Shown: in pieces, positions 34,442-42,590 of the stretch
How positions within the stretch are numbered: position 1 is the stretch's first letter
Layout: each line of letters starts with the position of its first letter
Assembly: GCF_029581355.1 (NCBI RefSeq)
Contig: NZ_CP120849.1
Span: 4,744,501 to 4,808,500, forward strand
Length of the DNA stretch: 64,000 nucleotides
Direction of reading: 5' to 3'
DNA from: Parabacteroides chongii
Lineage (GTDB): Bacteria > Bacteroidota > Bacteroidia > Bacteroidales > Tannerellaceae
The notes under the pieces: model-generated
The model's input: the letters and a program-made list of their open reading frames with translations, nothing else
The model's database searches: none
Told to the model about the DNA's origin: nothing
Program-made: the position numbers and the translations under genes

Positions 34442-35818
34442 TTATTTTATTAATGCAAACAAATCGTTCAACGATTCACTCATCGACGGGTGCGTATAAA
34501 TGCTGTCCCGAAGGAATGTATAGTCTTTTCCGGCACGTATGGCCAGCGATACGGTGTTGATCACCTCGGTCGACTCGGCACAGAAAAGGGTACATCCCAG
34601 TATCTCGCCTGTTTCCGTATCGACGATCGCTTTCAGCAGTCCGTCCGTCTGTTCGAAGGTACGTGTCCGCGGGAATGCAGCAGCCGGCATCCGTGCAATG
34701 CTTATTTTCCTTCCGGAACGCAGCGCCTCTTCCTCTCCCATCCCGATGCGTGATAGCGGGGGATCGATGAATACGGAATAGGCAACCGCCACACGGTCAT
34801 CCTTCGTTCGCCGTCCGTTACCGAACAGCTGGTCTTTTATCACACGATAATCGTCCAGAGAGATGTAGGTAAATTGAAGACCGCCCGTCACATCGCCCAT
34901 TGCCCAGATATTCGGGACATTGGTGCGCAGATGGTCGTCCACGATGACGGCTCCCCGGTCGGAGATCTTTATCCCCGCAGCTTCCGGATGCAGGTCTGTG
35001 GTGTTCGGACGGCGTCCGGTTGCCAGCAGCACAGCGTCGGCGGGAAGTTGTACTTCGTTCCCTTCTTTCTCTTTATATGTTATAACAGCTCCGGAGCCAT
35101 TGTGTTCAATCGACTGTACCGAAGCGTTCAGACGGATGGTGATTCCTTTCTTTTCGAGTACCGTTTTTACCGCATCGGCAATGTCGCGGTCTTCGCGGGC
35201 AATGAACTTGTCTCCCCCTTCCAGCACGATCACTTCCGAACCGAAACCGGCAAACATGGAGGCGAATTCCAGGCCGATATAACCGCCGCCTACAATCACC
35301 AGCCGGCGGGGTAGTTTGTCCAGTTCCATGATCGAGGTACTGGTGTAGACAAACGGATTTCCTTCTATACCTTTGATGGGCGGGATGATGGTAGATGCTC
35401 CCGTATTTATAAATATCTTTTTACCTTCCAGGAGGAGGGTTTCGTTACCTGCTTTTACTTCTATTTCGTAAGGAGAACGGAAAGAGGCGATGCCTGTATA
35501 GACAGTCACGGTATCTTTTGAGTCGAGGTTGTCGAAATTCTTTTTACGCAGCAGCGAGGTCAGTTCCCTTTTCCCGGCAATCGCCTGGCGGAACTCTTCG
35601 GCATACTGTTCGAAGGAAGAAGGTTTGCGGTAGGAAATGACTTTCGAAATATGCACCAGCCTTTTCGTCGGGATACAACCGATATTGATACAGGTTCCTC
35701 CGTACATACCGGACGAACGCTCGATAATAGCGACATTCCAGCCTCTGTTTCCCAACTCTGCGGCAAGTGTTTTACCGGCTTTACCAAACCCAATGATAAT
35801 TGCATCATACTTTTTCAT
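34442..35818 (-). CDS. rclA: pyridine nucleotide-disulfide oxidoreductase, RclA/YkgC-like
   Basis: This 458-residue flavoprotein begins YDAIIIGFGKAGKTLAAELG and has the redox pair in MYGGTCINIGCIPTKRLVH (Cys43, Cys48), a second nucleotide site IVGGGYIGLEFASMFAGFGSEV, the FAD-contact WAMGDVTGGLQFTYISLDDY, and an end THPSMSESLNDLFALIK. This pattern is very close to E. coli RclA, a Cu(II) reductase that protects against reactive chlorine; mercuric reductase and dihydrolipoamide dehydrogenase are more distant. The start has a strong GAGGAGGA ribosome site, unusual here. The gnd gene follows after 23 bp, a source of NADPH. The RclA assignment is by remembered sequence, not searched. Confidence 0.85.
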   Translation of the reverse strand: MKKYDAIIIGFGKAGKTLAAELGNRGWNVAIIERSSGMYGGTCINIGCIPTKRLVHISKVISYRKPSSFEQYAEEFRQAIAGKRELTSLLRKKNFDNLDSKDTVTVYTGIASFRSPYEIEVKAGNETLLLEGKKIFINTGASTIIPPIKGIEGNPFVYTSTSIMELDKLPRRLVIVGGGYIGLEFASMFAGFGSEVIVLEGGDKFIAREDRDIADAVKTVLEKKGITIRLNASVQSIEHNGSGAVITYKEKEGNEVQLPADAVLLATGRRPNTTDLHPEAAGIKISDRGAVIVDDHLRTNVPNIWAMGDVTGGLQFTYISLDDYRVIKDQLFGNGRRTKDDRVAVAYSVFIDPPLSRIGMGEEEALRSGRKISIARMPAAAFPRTRTFEQTDGLLKAIVDTETGEILGCTLFCAESTEVINTVSLAIRAGKDYTFLRDSIYTHPSMSESLNDLFALIK

Positions 35819-35891
35819 CCTACAATCCTCCTCTTTTTTTAGACTAAGTTATTAACAGAACAGCTGTTTTAACCTAATTGTTCGTAAAATT

Positions 35892-35959
35892 TTATCTATA
35901 TTCTGATAATTGTTATCTATCACCCCGCCCTAATAGCAAAGGCTGACGATACAAAAGTA
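35892..35959 (-). promoter_or_regulatory. possible operator and promoter upstream of the RclA-like gene
   Basis: TTATCTAT occurs at 35892 and 35913, exactly 21 bp apart, and the second copy is part of the dyad GATAATTGTTATC (35905-35917). On the minus strand a TACTTTTG box lies upstream at 35952-35959, without a good -33 box. Regulator unknown; AraC-type proteins often bind such direct repeats. Confidence 0.3.
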
Positions 35960-36049
35960 AAGAATGCAGACGGTTAAGAGGATGTTCATTTTTCCTGAAA
36001 AGTTGGCGATTTGGCTAAATATGCAGTAAACTTGATGAAACCAAACGTC

Positions 36050-36364
36050 TCATAACATTTCTTTCAAGCGTACAGGATCACGTCGATTATCACCGATAGC
36101 CACTATATTGATAATATCCTTTTTTACGACATAATAAATTGTATTGATATCCGATAACACGTAACGCCTTACTCCCTGTTTGTAAGAAGTAGCCGGAAAA
36201 GCATATGGGAACATAGTTATATGAGTAACTGCCCTGTCGACAGAACGAACGAAATCTTTCACAACTTTTTCATTCCAGCTGTTTGAAAGATATCCAACGA
36301 TCTCTTCAAAGTTATGGATTGCCTGGTTAGACCATTCTATTTCATAAAGATTAGTCATAGCCAT
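36050..36364 (-). CDS. RelE/ParE-superfamily toxin
   Basis: This 104-residue protein has the ParE/RelE plan: YEIEWSNQAIHNFEEIVGYLSNSWNEKVVKDFV helices, then strands with GVRRYVLSDINTIYYVV, and a basic end DNRRDPVRLKEML. Such toxins inhibit gyrase or cut mRNA at the ribosome. Two starts are possible: ATG at 36364, and ATG at 36358 which overlaps the antitoxin stop as ATGA and is the more likely coupled start. It follows its antitoxin gene. Confidence 0.85.
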   Translation of the reverse strand: MAMTNLYEIEWSNQAIHNFEEIVGYLSNSWNEKVVKDFVRSVDRAVTHITMFPYAFPATSYKQGVRRYVLSDINTIYYVVKKDIINIVAIGDNRRDPVRLKEML

Positions 36365-36579
36365 TTTTTGTAGCGTTTCCTCATTTCACTGTGAGGTATC
36401 GTACGACCGGCTTCTATATCAGAAAGCCCTTTTTCTATCGCCTGCTGATCCTGTTCCGATATTTCGTTCCACCATTCTACATCAGACCGGTCAATTCCCG
36501 ATCCGTAAACAGATTGCGGCTCATTGAGAGATGAGTCAGGCGGCATTTTTTCCGGATCGGAATAATTCTTTGCAAACAT
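36355..36579 (-). CDS. antitoxin of the RelE/ParE-type pair
   Basis: This 74-residue protein lies immediately upstream of and overlaps the toxin gene. The second half, WWNEISEQDQQAIEKGLSDIEAGRTIPHSEMRKRYKKWL, matches the toxin-neutralising tail of many Bacteroidota antitoxins (EIxxGLxDIExGRxxxHxEVxxxxxxW). The N-terminal 35 residues are not recognisably DNA-binding, so autoregulation is uncertain. A TACTTTTG box is upstream but lacks a -33 partner. Confidence 0.8.
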   Translation of the reverse strand: MFAKNYSDPEKMPPDSSLNEPQSVYGSGIDRSDVEWWNEISEQDQQAIEKGLSDIEAGRTIPHSEMRKRYKKWL

Positions 36580-36641
36580 AACAGGAGTCCTTTCTTCTTT
36601 TAAGTTATACAGGCAAAAGTAAACAATAAATTTGGATGATA

Positions 36642-37496
36642 CTATTCTTTAATAATCTTATTCTTCTTCCTGTACTCGGTTGCACTCATTCCGGTTGCGT
36701 TCTTGAAGAAGCGGCTGAAGGTGGCCTGGTCTTCGAAGCCCAGCATCAGGGCGATCTCTTTGGAGCTTTTGGAGGAGTAGAGTAACAGGCGTTCGGCTTC
36801 TGCCTGAATGCGGTTGTGGATGATGCGTATGGCAGAGGGTTGCTGGTAGGTGGAAAGGAGGTTTGCCAATGTCTTCGGCGATTTGTTCAGCATATCGGCA
36901 TATTCCTGCACCTGCTTCTTTTCCTTGAACCAGGTATCGACCAGGACATAAAACTTACGGATCGTCTCAAACTGCATGCTGTTTTCCTGTCTCATCCCCT
37001 GCCGGTTCCCTACGATACGTGTACATAATATAATGAAGCGTTTCAGCAACACACGGAGCATCTCTTCCTGCAGATGGTCGCGGCTTTCAAACTCCTCGCG
37101 CATGATGCCCGTTAAGGTATCGATCTTCCGCCTCTCGTCGTCGGAGAGATCGAAAATCACCACATGCGAGGAACCATGAAACAACAGTCCGTTGCACGAC
37201 ACCTCATGGTCGTTGCCATGGATACAGTAGAAATTACCATTGAACAACAGCGAGAGATATTCGCCCTCCACCCGGACAAACTCCAGATGATGCAGATGCG
37301 ATAAAGTCATCAACTGGCCGGCTTCCAGTACGACCGACTGATGATCGACATCCAGCTCCAATCGTCCTGACAGCACCCAAATAAACTTATACAAAGACTT
37401 GTCCTTCAACAATGCCGGACTTTCATGCAACGAATCCGATAAAACGACTTTCCCTTTTATCTTGCTGTTCTCAAATGATAAATTCATAGTACCCAA
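36642..37496 (-). CDS. AraC-family transcriptional regulator (A)
   Basis: This 284-residue protein has an N-terminal cupin-like ligand/dimer domain (about 1-150, LELDVDHQSVVLEAGQLMTLSH) and a C-terminal double helix-turn-helix (about 185-280) with MLNKSPKTLANLLS and the AraC signature KEIALMLGFEDQATFSRFFKNATGMSATEYRKK. It lies 6 bp after a second AraC gene. No obvious target gene is adjacent; the next gene downstream is the toxin-antitoxin pair. Confidence 0.93.
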   Translation of the reverse strand: MGTMNLSFENSKIKGKVVLSDSLHESPALLKDKSLYKFIWVLSGRLELDVDHQSVVLEAGQLMTLSHLHHLEFVRVEGEYLSLLFNGNFYCIHGNDHEVSCNGLLFHGSSHVVIFDLSDDERRKIDTLTGIMREEFESRDHLQEEMLRVLLKRFIILCTRIVGNRQGMRQENSMQFETIRKFYVLVDTWFKEKKQVQEYADMLNKSPKTLANLLSTYQQPSAIRIIHNRIQAEAERLLLYSSKSSKEIALMLGFEDQATFSRFFKNATGMSATEYRKKNKIIKE

Positions 37497-37502
37497 TTTA
37501 TA

Positions 37503-38312
37503 TTACCTCCATTCGGTAGGGATCTCGCCCGTATGCCTGCGGAACCAGCGCGAAAAAGTATCGTGGTTGGCAAAGCCCAGCATCGTGGCGATCTGCGAAG
37601 GACGCAGACGGGTCTTCGATAACAGGTCTTTTGCTTCCAGCAATACGAACTCGCTGATCCACTCGGCAGCGGATATTCCGGCACCTTGTTTACACCGGAT
37701 ATTCAGTTCCTGCGAGGTGATCCCTAGTTTCTCCGCGTAAAAGTACGCAGGAGAATGGTGATATCTGCTAATTAAGGTCGCAAATTGTTGAAAAAAGAGT
37801 GAATTTTCTGTTTTCGGCACGTCGACGATCGTTTTTCCCTGCTGTAAGTTTATGATTAGAGCCCGGAGCAACGATTCGACCACCTTCGCACGCATCTCTT
37901 TCATCTGCTCGATCTGCGATTCGATCAGGCGCAGATAAATGCGTGTTTCCTCGACCTCGTCCGAGGGGATATCGCGGTAGACGAGACGTTGGCGGTTGAT
38001 CAGCAACTCTTCCGAAACATAAATAATGATCCCTATAAATCCGGTATCATGAAAAGGCTTTACCTCCGTCACATCATCGCTCGCCAGCAGAAGGAGTTGT
38101 CCGGGTGTCACCTCATACGCGTGGTGCAGTGCCTGGCAACGAAAACTGCCTCCGGTACAGATTACTGCCAGCGTTCCCGAATCCAACGGTAGCAATTTAT
38201 CATCGTCTCCCTCTTTCACATAGAGGATCTTCAGCGAACTTTCAAGCTTCAGCTCCGGCGTCGACACGGAATTATAAAGATCCACAGGTAAGATTCTTTC
38301 TGTTTTCATCAT
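37503..38312 (-). CDS. AraC-family transcriptional regulator (B)
   Basis: This 269-residue protein has the same layout as its downstream neighbour: a cupin-like N-terminal half (SFRCQALHHAYEVTPGQLLLLA) and a C-terminal AraC domain with KLGITSQELNIRC and SQIATMLGFANHDTFSRWFRRHTGEIPTEWR. The two proteins are clearly paralogues. The start may be the first or second Met (38312 or 38309). A 6-bp gap makes them co-transcribed. Confidence 0.93.
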   Translation of the reverse strand: MMKTERILPVDLYNSVSTPELKLESSLKILYVKEGDDDKLLPLDSGTLAVICTGGSFRCQALHHAYEVTPGQLLLLASDDVTEVKPFHDTGFIGIIIYVSEELLINRQRLVYRDIPSDEVEETRIYLRLIESQIEQMKEMRAKVVESLLRALIINLQQGKTIVDVPKTENSLFFQQFATLISRYHHSPAYFYAEKLGITSQELNIRCKQGAGISAAEWISEFVLLEAKDLLSKTRLRPSQIATMLGFANHDTFSRWFRRHTGEIPTEWR

Positions 38313-38414
38313 CCTATTTTTTGTCTGTAATTTAATTTTCGGGTAAACATAAAAAGGTGTATTTTAGTTTATTATGTTGTGTGATTTTATCTTTAGTTAA
38401 AAGAATAAGACATA

Positions 38415-38873
38415 TTGACACGTTCGAAACCCATTGCGCAAGCGGAACATGGGGCGAACCGACGCGAAAACAAGGTAGCCGGCAGCAAAAAGCTCGCCAC
38501 TCTCGCCACTTTCGCCACTAAAGATACTGGAAAATACCCTTCTGTCGAAAAAGAAGAGGATATCGTTGTCAATCAAAACGTTACACCCACTCTACCCAAT
38601 GTCGACAAGGACCTTTTCAATGCCGCTCCAGCCCTTTTGAGGGACATGATTCGTCCCGGTCTCGAAGGACGCCAGCGGGACATGGCGACAGTCTCCACAC
38701 TGACCATGTCCCGCATGTCTTTCAAAACTTCGCAGGCGAAGGCCATCGGCGTGTCCCTGAGAATCCCCGAAAGGACCATCGACAGGCATTTGAAAAGATG
38801 GATAGTAGAAGGCCTAATCATCAGACTATCAGTCGGTAAATATCAGAAAAAGATCGATAAATATGAAAGGTGA
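38415..38873 (+). pseudogene. remnant of a DUF3987/VirE-type mobile-element protein (internal deletion)
   Basis: A 152-codon frame starts at a TTG and looks like pieces of a longer gene. The middle part (FNAAPALLRDMIRPGLEGRQRDMATVSTL) resembles the entry to the DUF3987 helicase-like core, and the last 45 residues (SQAKAIGVSLRIPERTIDRHLKRWIVEGLI) resemble the winged-helix end of these proteins. The core of several hundred residues between them is missing, in frame, near residue 100. The 5' part is repeat-derived (LATLATFAT). In Bacteroidales such genes often precede HU-like genes, as here. A small functional protein cannot be excluded. The DUF3987 link is by remembered pattern. Confidence 0.55.
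38488..38523 (+). repeat. left arm of a 36-bp inverted repeat
   Basis: This arm matches the reverse complement of 38885-38920 at 34 of 36 positions. It is built of the 9-mer (C/T)TCGCCACT repeated three times, flanked by AAAAG and AAAG. The pair encloses the DUF3987-like remnant (about 430 bp in total). Confidence 0.85.
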
Positions 38874-38884
38874 AAATGAAATAA

Positions 38885-38920
38885 CTTTAGTGGCGTAAAT
38901 GGCGAGAGTGGCGAGCTTTT
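38885..38920 (-). repeat. right arm of the 36-bp inverted repeat
   Basis: Partner of 38488-38523 with two mismatches. It lies just after the stop codon of the remnant. Together the arms look like terminal inverted repeats of a small mobile element, or would form a long hairpin in a transcript. No target-site duplication is evident. Confidence 0.85.
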
Positions 38921-38955
38921 GAAATACAAAACGTGAAAAAAATGTCAGAAACCGG

Positions 38956-39028
38956 AAGTATTCAATACAAAAAGGCTAAGTATTTCGGACAAAAAACGTA
39001 AGTATTTTCAAAATTAACCGCTAGTTTT
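38956..39028. repeat. 22-bp periodic AAGTATT repeat upstream of the HU-like gene
   Basis: AAGTATT occurs at 38956, 38978 and 39000, each exactly 22 bp apart, and a weaker TAGTTTT follows in phase at 39022. The rest of the 391-bp gene-free stretch 38874-39264 is AT-rich, with the paired operator-like sites described separately and no gene. Confidence 0.65.
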
Positions 39029-39037
39029 TTACTAAAA

Positions 39038-39083
39038 GACATTTCGGAGAATGACTAAATTAATCGTTCCTTTAAATTAGTCA
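39038..39083. promoter_or_regulatory. operator-like site 1 upstream of the HU-like gene
   Basis: GACATTTCGGAGAATGACTAAA (39038-39059, first 20 bases diagnostic) recurs as a diverged copy at 39214-39235 (18 of 22). TGACTAA at 39052 is answered by TTAGTCA at 39077-39083, giving a dyad. Candidate binding site for an autoregulating DNA-binding protein. Confidence 0.4.
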
Positions 39084-39213
39084 CAAAGTTACGGGTTATA
39101 TTTTTATATTCAAACTTATCGCGAATAAACTTTGATAATCTTACTTTCTTTTGTTTTTCAATATTTTTCAAATCTTATTCGTTCAATTTTTTCCGGAAAC
39201 ATTTATTTTTTTA

Positions 39214-39259
39214 GACACTCCGGAAAATGACTAAAAAAAAGGAACGTTTTTTCTAGTCA
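39214..39259. promoter_or_regulatory. operator-like site 2 at the HU-like gene start
   Basis: The second copy of the 22-mer begins at 39214. TGACTA (39228-39233) pairs with TAGTCA (39254-39259) around a central AACGTT, and the site ends 5 bp before the HU-like start codon at 39265, where bound protein would block expression. Confidence 0.4.
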
Positions 39260-39264
39260 TTCTT

Positions 39265-39558
39265 ATGAACAAGCAACAATTAATCAACGAACTGACCCTT
39301 CAGACAGGGTTCACTCGCACTACAGTCCAAAAGGTTTTCGAATCTTTAACCGGTATCATCACCAACGAACTGAAGCAAGGTGGAGAAATCCGCCTGCAGG
39401 GTTTCGCTATCCTTTCAAGATGGCATCAGCCCGAACGCCCGGCACGCAACCCCAAGACGGGTACCCCTCATACCATCCCCGCACGTTTCTCCGTAAAGCT
39501 GAAACCGGGAAAACAACTTCTTGATGAACTTAATAATACGCAAACTAAAAATAAATGA
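39265..39558 (+). CDS. HU/IHF-family DNA-binding protein
   Basis: This 97-residue protein has the HU/IHF plan: MNKQQLINELTLQTGFTRTTVQKVFESLTGIIT helices, then GGEIRLQGFAILSRWHQPERPARNPKTGTPHTIPAR, where the arm with the Arg-Pro tip would bend DNA, and VKLKPGKQLLDEL. The stop codon TGA overlaps the start ATG of the next gene, so the surface protein is translationally coupled to it. HU-like genes of this subtype in Bacteroidales commonly sit by capsule or surface-protein loci. Two operator-like sites precede it. Confidence 0.93.
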   Translation: MNKQQLINELTLQTGFTRTTVQKVFESLTGIITNELKQGGEIRLQGFAILSRWHQPERPARNPKTGTPHTIPARFSVKLKPGKQLLDELNNTQTKNK

Positions 39559-42500
39559 TGATGAAAAAGAATTTACATCTTATCTCGTATCGTCTGTTAA
39601 TAACGATAGCGTTTCTATGTTTCTTCTCCAAAGGGATAAAGGCAGAAGATACCTCACCGGACACATGGGAAAACCTGGCAAGCGCACCTGCGAACTGGAG
39701 TACTTCTTTTACTGAGATTAGCATATCTTCCGCAACCGAATTAGCTTGGGTGGCAAAAATGGTAAACGACAATGAAGATACCGGAGATTCCAGTAAAAAA
39801 GGGTTTGAAGGAGTGACGATAACACTCACCCAAGATATTGACTTGGCTAATCATAATTGGATACCGATAGGAGAAAAATGGGCGGATGCCAAAACTACTA
39901 GACCTTTCAAAGGCACTTTTGATGGAGGCGGCCATACCATATCGAATATGAAGATTGTCTCCGATTGCTCAGCGGGACTCTTTGGGCAAATAGATCATGC
40001 AACAATAAAGGATATCAAGTTAACAAACTGCTGTATTAAAAAAGGCAGCAATACCTCTTCTAATAAAGACATTTATGCCGGATGTATAGCTGGTGCAAGC
40101 ATTTCCTCTACAATTGAAAATTGTCACGCTCAAGGGACAATCAGCTATACAGGGGAAGCTGCAGTGTATGTAGGTGGTATAACCGGTAAAAACGCATCAA
40201 CTGACAACACACAAGCAATCATTAAAGACTGCGACTTTGAAGGAAAGTTCGATTACCAGCTTACGCTAACTCCCTATGGAGGCAGTAAATCCGGCTATGT
40301 CGGTGGAATAGCCGGAACGAACAATGCATCTACCAAAACAGACGGTTGCATCACAAACTGTCATGCCAAGATAACAGCCGAGGTAATTCAAGCTGCAGTC
40401 GGAGGTATTACAACAAGTAATAGAGGTGTCATAGAAGGATGCAGTGCAGAAGGATCTATAAATGTCACTCTTGATGGAACAACTAGTGTCGTTGGTGGAA
40501 TTGTCTCGGAAAATGTAAAACCTTTAAACTCGAATCCTGAATACACAATAAAGAAGTGTACTTCTTCCTGTGATATAATATTTATATATAAACTAAAATC
40601 AAGTAACTACAATGTCTCAGTCGGTGGCATTGCAGGAACTCATAACATAGGAGGAGCTCCCACCGTTCCTCCCATAACCGATTGTACTACATCCGGAACA
40701 ATTTCTGTAAAATTAATAGAGGATCAATCTTCGGGTAATAATTTAAGTAATAATTTATGTACCGCCGGAGGTATCGCCGGATACAGTAAAGCTGCAATTC
40801 TGAATTGCGAATCGTCAGCCAAGGTTTCAGCAACAACTGATTTACCTAACACAGAAGCATATGCTGCCGGTATTGCAGGCATTCTTTTAAAAGCCCCTAT
40901 GAGTAATTGTGTAGCATCAGGTACTGTTACAACGAATGGAGTTGTTTCTTACTGCGGTGGAATTGCCGGACAATGTTCCAATACTATTAAAAACTGCATT
41001 TCTACCGCTACTGTCATTTCTAGAGGAAACACGAATTCTGTGGGTGGTCTTGCCGGATATAATACTCATACGATACAAGATTGTTACTCAACAGGAGATA
41101 TCACATCAACCGGCAATACAAATAGTGTCGGAGGAATTGTTGGCAATAATGAAAACGAAATAAAAAATTGTTACGCCACAGGCAAGGTAACTGCAGATTA
41201 TATTGATGGAACAAATAAGCTAAAATCGACAGATCCCCGTGGACATGTCGGAGGTATTGCCGGAATAAGTACACAATCGATCGAAAACTGCCTGGCACTT
41301 AACACCGGAGGTATTACATACAACGATGGCACAACACCCGGACGCATTGTAGGGTATCAAGATCAAACTACTTTAACGAACAACTCCGCTCATAAAGATA
41401 TACCGACTGGATGGGAAACCAACCAAACTGATAACAACGGTAGCAACTGGGATGGATCTACTTTTCCTTTCAAATCATCCGATGCTTGGGATTTCAGTAA
41501 TCCGAATCAACTGCCTAGTCTAAAAAAGATCGACGAAAGCGGTAGTTACACACAGGATCAAATAGAAGGACAGCCCATTATCCCCATCGCAAGTCTGGTA
41601 GATTACACGATCACATTCGATGCCCCGGAGCATGGTCAATTAACCGTTACCGACCAGTCTGCCAATTCTATAAAATCCGGAGATAAGGTACAAGGCGGAA
41701 CCGTACTTACCATCACTGCCACCCCAGAGGATACTTACCAGCTGGACGGGATAATGGTAAATGGCAATTCTTCCGGAACTACATTGACTGTATTGAAAGA
41801 TGTCACAATCTCTGCTTCCTTCAGTAAAAAACTTCATACCGTCATTATCAACAATCCGGATCACGGAACGATCACAGTTGTCGATCAAGCTTCAAAGACA
41901 ATAAACTCAAGTGATCAAGTGCCGGAAGGAAGCGTACTTACCATTACTGCCACGCCCGAGGATAATTATAAACTGGACGGGATAACGGTAAATGGCAGTT
42001 CTTCCGGAACTACATTGACTGTATTGAAAGATGTCACAATCTCTGCTACCTTCAGTAAAATCCCGAAGCCCGAACCCGATCCAACACCCGTTCCTCCGGT
42101 CTACCATACCGTCACCCTCCCCGCTGTGGAAAGAGCGACCACCGACCCTGTCGCCGGCGAGTACGAAGTGGAAGCCTGGGACAGTTTCCGTTTCTACCTG
42201 ACATTGGATGAAGCATACGACCAGTCCTCTCCCATCGTCACCACCGACCGGGGCGAAACGATCACCCCACGTGCGAGCGACGGTGCATACATTATCAAAT
42301 ATGTACGCCAGCCCATCGTCATCCATATCGACGGCATCGTCCGCAACGCCGATCCGGTAGCCAACGAAACGATCAGCACAAACGAGACAACTGTCCGTGC
42401 AGAAGGCGCTTATCTGCATCTTCACACGTCGAAACCCGAAACGGTATTTATCTACACGTTCTACGGAGCATTACTGAAAAGATACCCTGCCCTGTCAGGC

Positions 42501-42581
42501 GACAAGACCGTCCGGTTGCCGCAAGGTAATTATATAGTCATAGCCGGAGAGAAACGGTTTAAAATACAAACGGGAAAATAA
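39555..42581 (+). CDS. large surface protein with GLUG-type repeats and InlB B-like repeats
   Basis: This protein of about 1006-1008 residues starts at one of three consecutive ATGs overlapping the HU-like stop. A signal peptide ends near residue 31 (IKAED). Residues about 90-610 hold many GLUG-like repeats (GGIAG..., IENCHAxGTI, IKNCYATGKV), expected to form a right-handed beta solenoid. Two near-identical 77-residue repeats of InlB B / SHIRT-like type follow (about 675-835; DNA period 231 bp, 41761 and 41992), then a Pro-rich linker (PKPEPDPTPVPP) and a C-terminal domain ending FIYTFYGALLKRYP...LPQGNYIVIAGEKRFK, which resembles type IX sorting ends. The 5' two thirds are AT-rich and the last 520 bp GC-rich. 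Likely an adhesin or glycan-facing protein. Confidence 0.85.
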   Translation: MMMKKNLHLISYRLLITIAFLCFFSKGIKAEDTSPDTWENLASAPANWSTSFTEISISSATELAWVAKMVNDNEDTGDSSKKGFEGVTITLTQDIDLANHNWIPIGEKWADAKTTRPFKGTFDGGGHTISNMKIVSDCSAGLFGQIDHATIKDIKLTNCCIKKGSNTSSNKDIYAGCIAGASISSTIENCHAQGTISYTGEAAVYVGGITGKNASTDNTQAIIKDCDFEGKFDYQLTLTPYGGSKSGYVGGIAGTNNASTKTDGCITNCHAKITAEVIQAAVGGITTSNRGVIEGCSAEGSINVTLDGTTSVVGGIVSENVKPLNSNPEYTIKKCTSSCDIIFIYKLKSSNYNVSVGGIAGTHNIGGAPTVPPITDCTTSGTISVKLIEDQSSGNNLSNNLCTAGGIAGYSKAAILNCESSAKVSATTDLPNTEAYAAGIAGILLKAPMSNCVASGTVTTNGVVSYCGGIAGQCSNTIKNCISTATVISRGNTNSVGGLAGYNTHTIQDCYSTGDITSTGNTNSVGGIVGNNENEIKNCYATGKVTADYIDGTNKLKSTDPRGHVGGIAGISTQSIENCLALNTGGITYNDGTTPGRIVGYQDQTTLTNNSAHKDIPTGWETNQTDNNGSNWDGSTFPFKSSDAWDFSNPNQLPSLKKIDESGSYTQDQIEGQPIIPIASLVDYTITFDAPEHGQLTVTDQSANSIKSGDKVQGGTVLTITATPEDTYQLDGIMVNGNSSGTTLTVLKDVTISASFSKKLHTVIINNPDHGTITVVDQASKTINSSDQVPEGSVLTITATPEDNYKLDGITVNGSSSGTTLTVLKDVTISATFSKIPKPEPDPTPVPPVYHTVTLPAVERATTDPVAGEYEVEAWDSFRFYLTLDEAYDQSSPIVTTDRGETITPRASDGAYIIKYVRQPIVIHIDGIVRNADPVANETISTNETTVRAEGAYLHLHTSKPETVFIYTFYGALLKRYPALSGDKTVRLPQGNYIVIAGEKRFKIQTGK

Positions 42582-42590
42582 TCTTCCCTC

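Noticed and set aside
36580..36640. Promoter TACTTTTG for the toxin-antitoxin pair
   Set aside because: The -7 match is good but no TTTG lies 19-21 bp upstream, so it is mentioned only in the gene description.
38488..38920. CRISPR array, because of short repeats TCGCCACT
   Set aside because: The 9-mers are directly adjacent without spacers, only three per side, and arranged as an inverted pair. No cas genes are present in the window.
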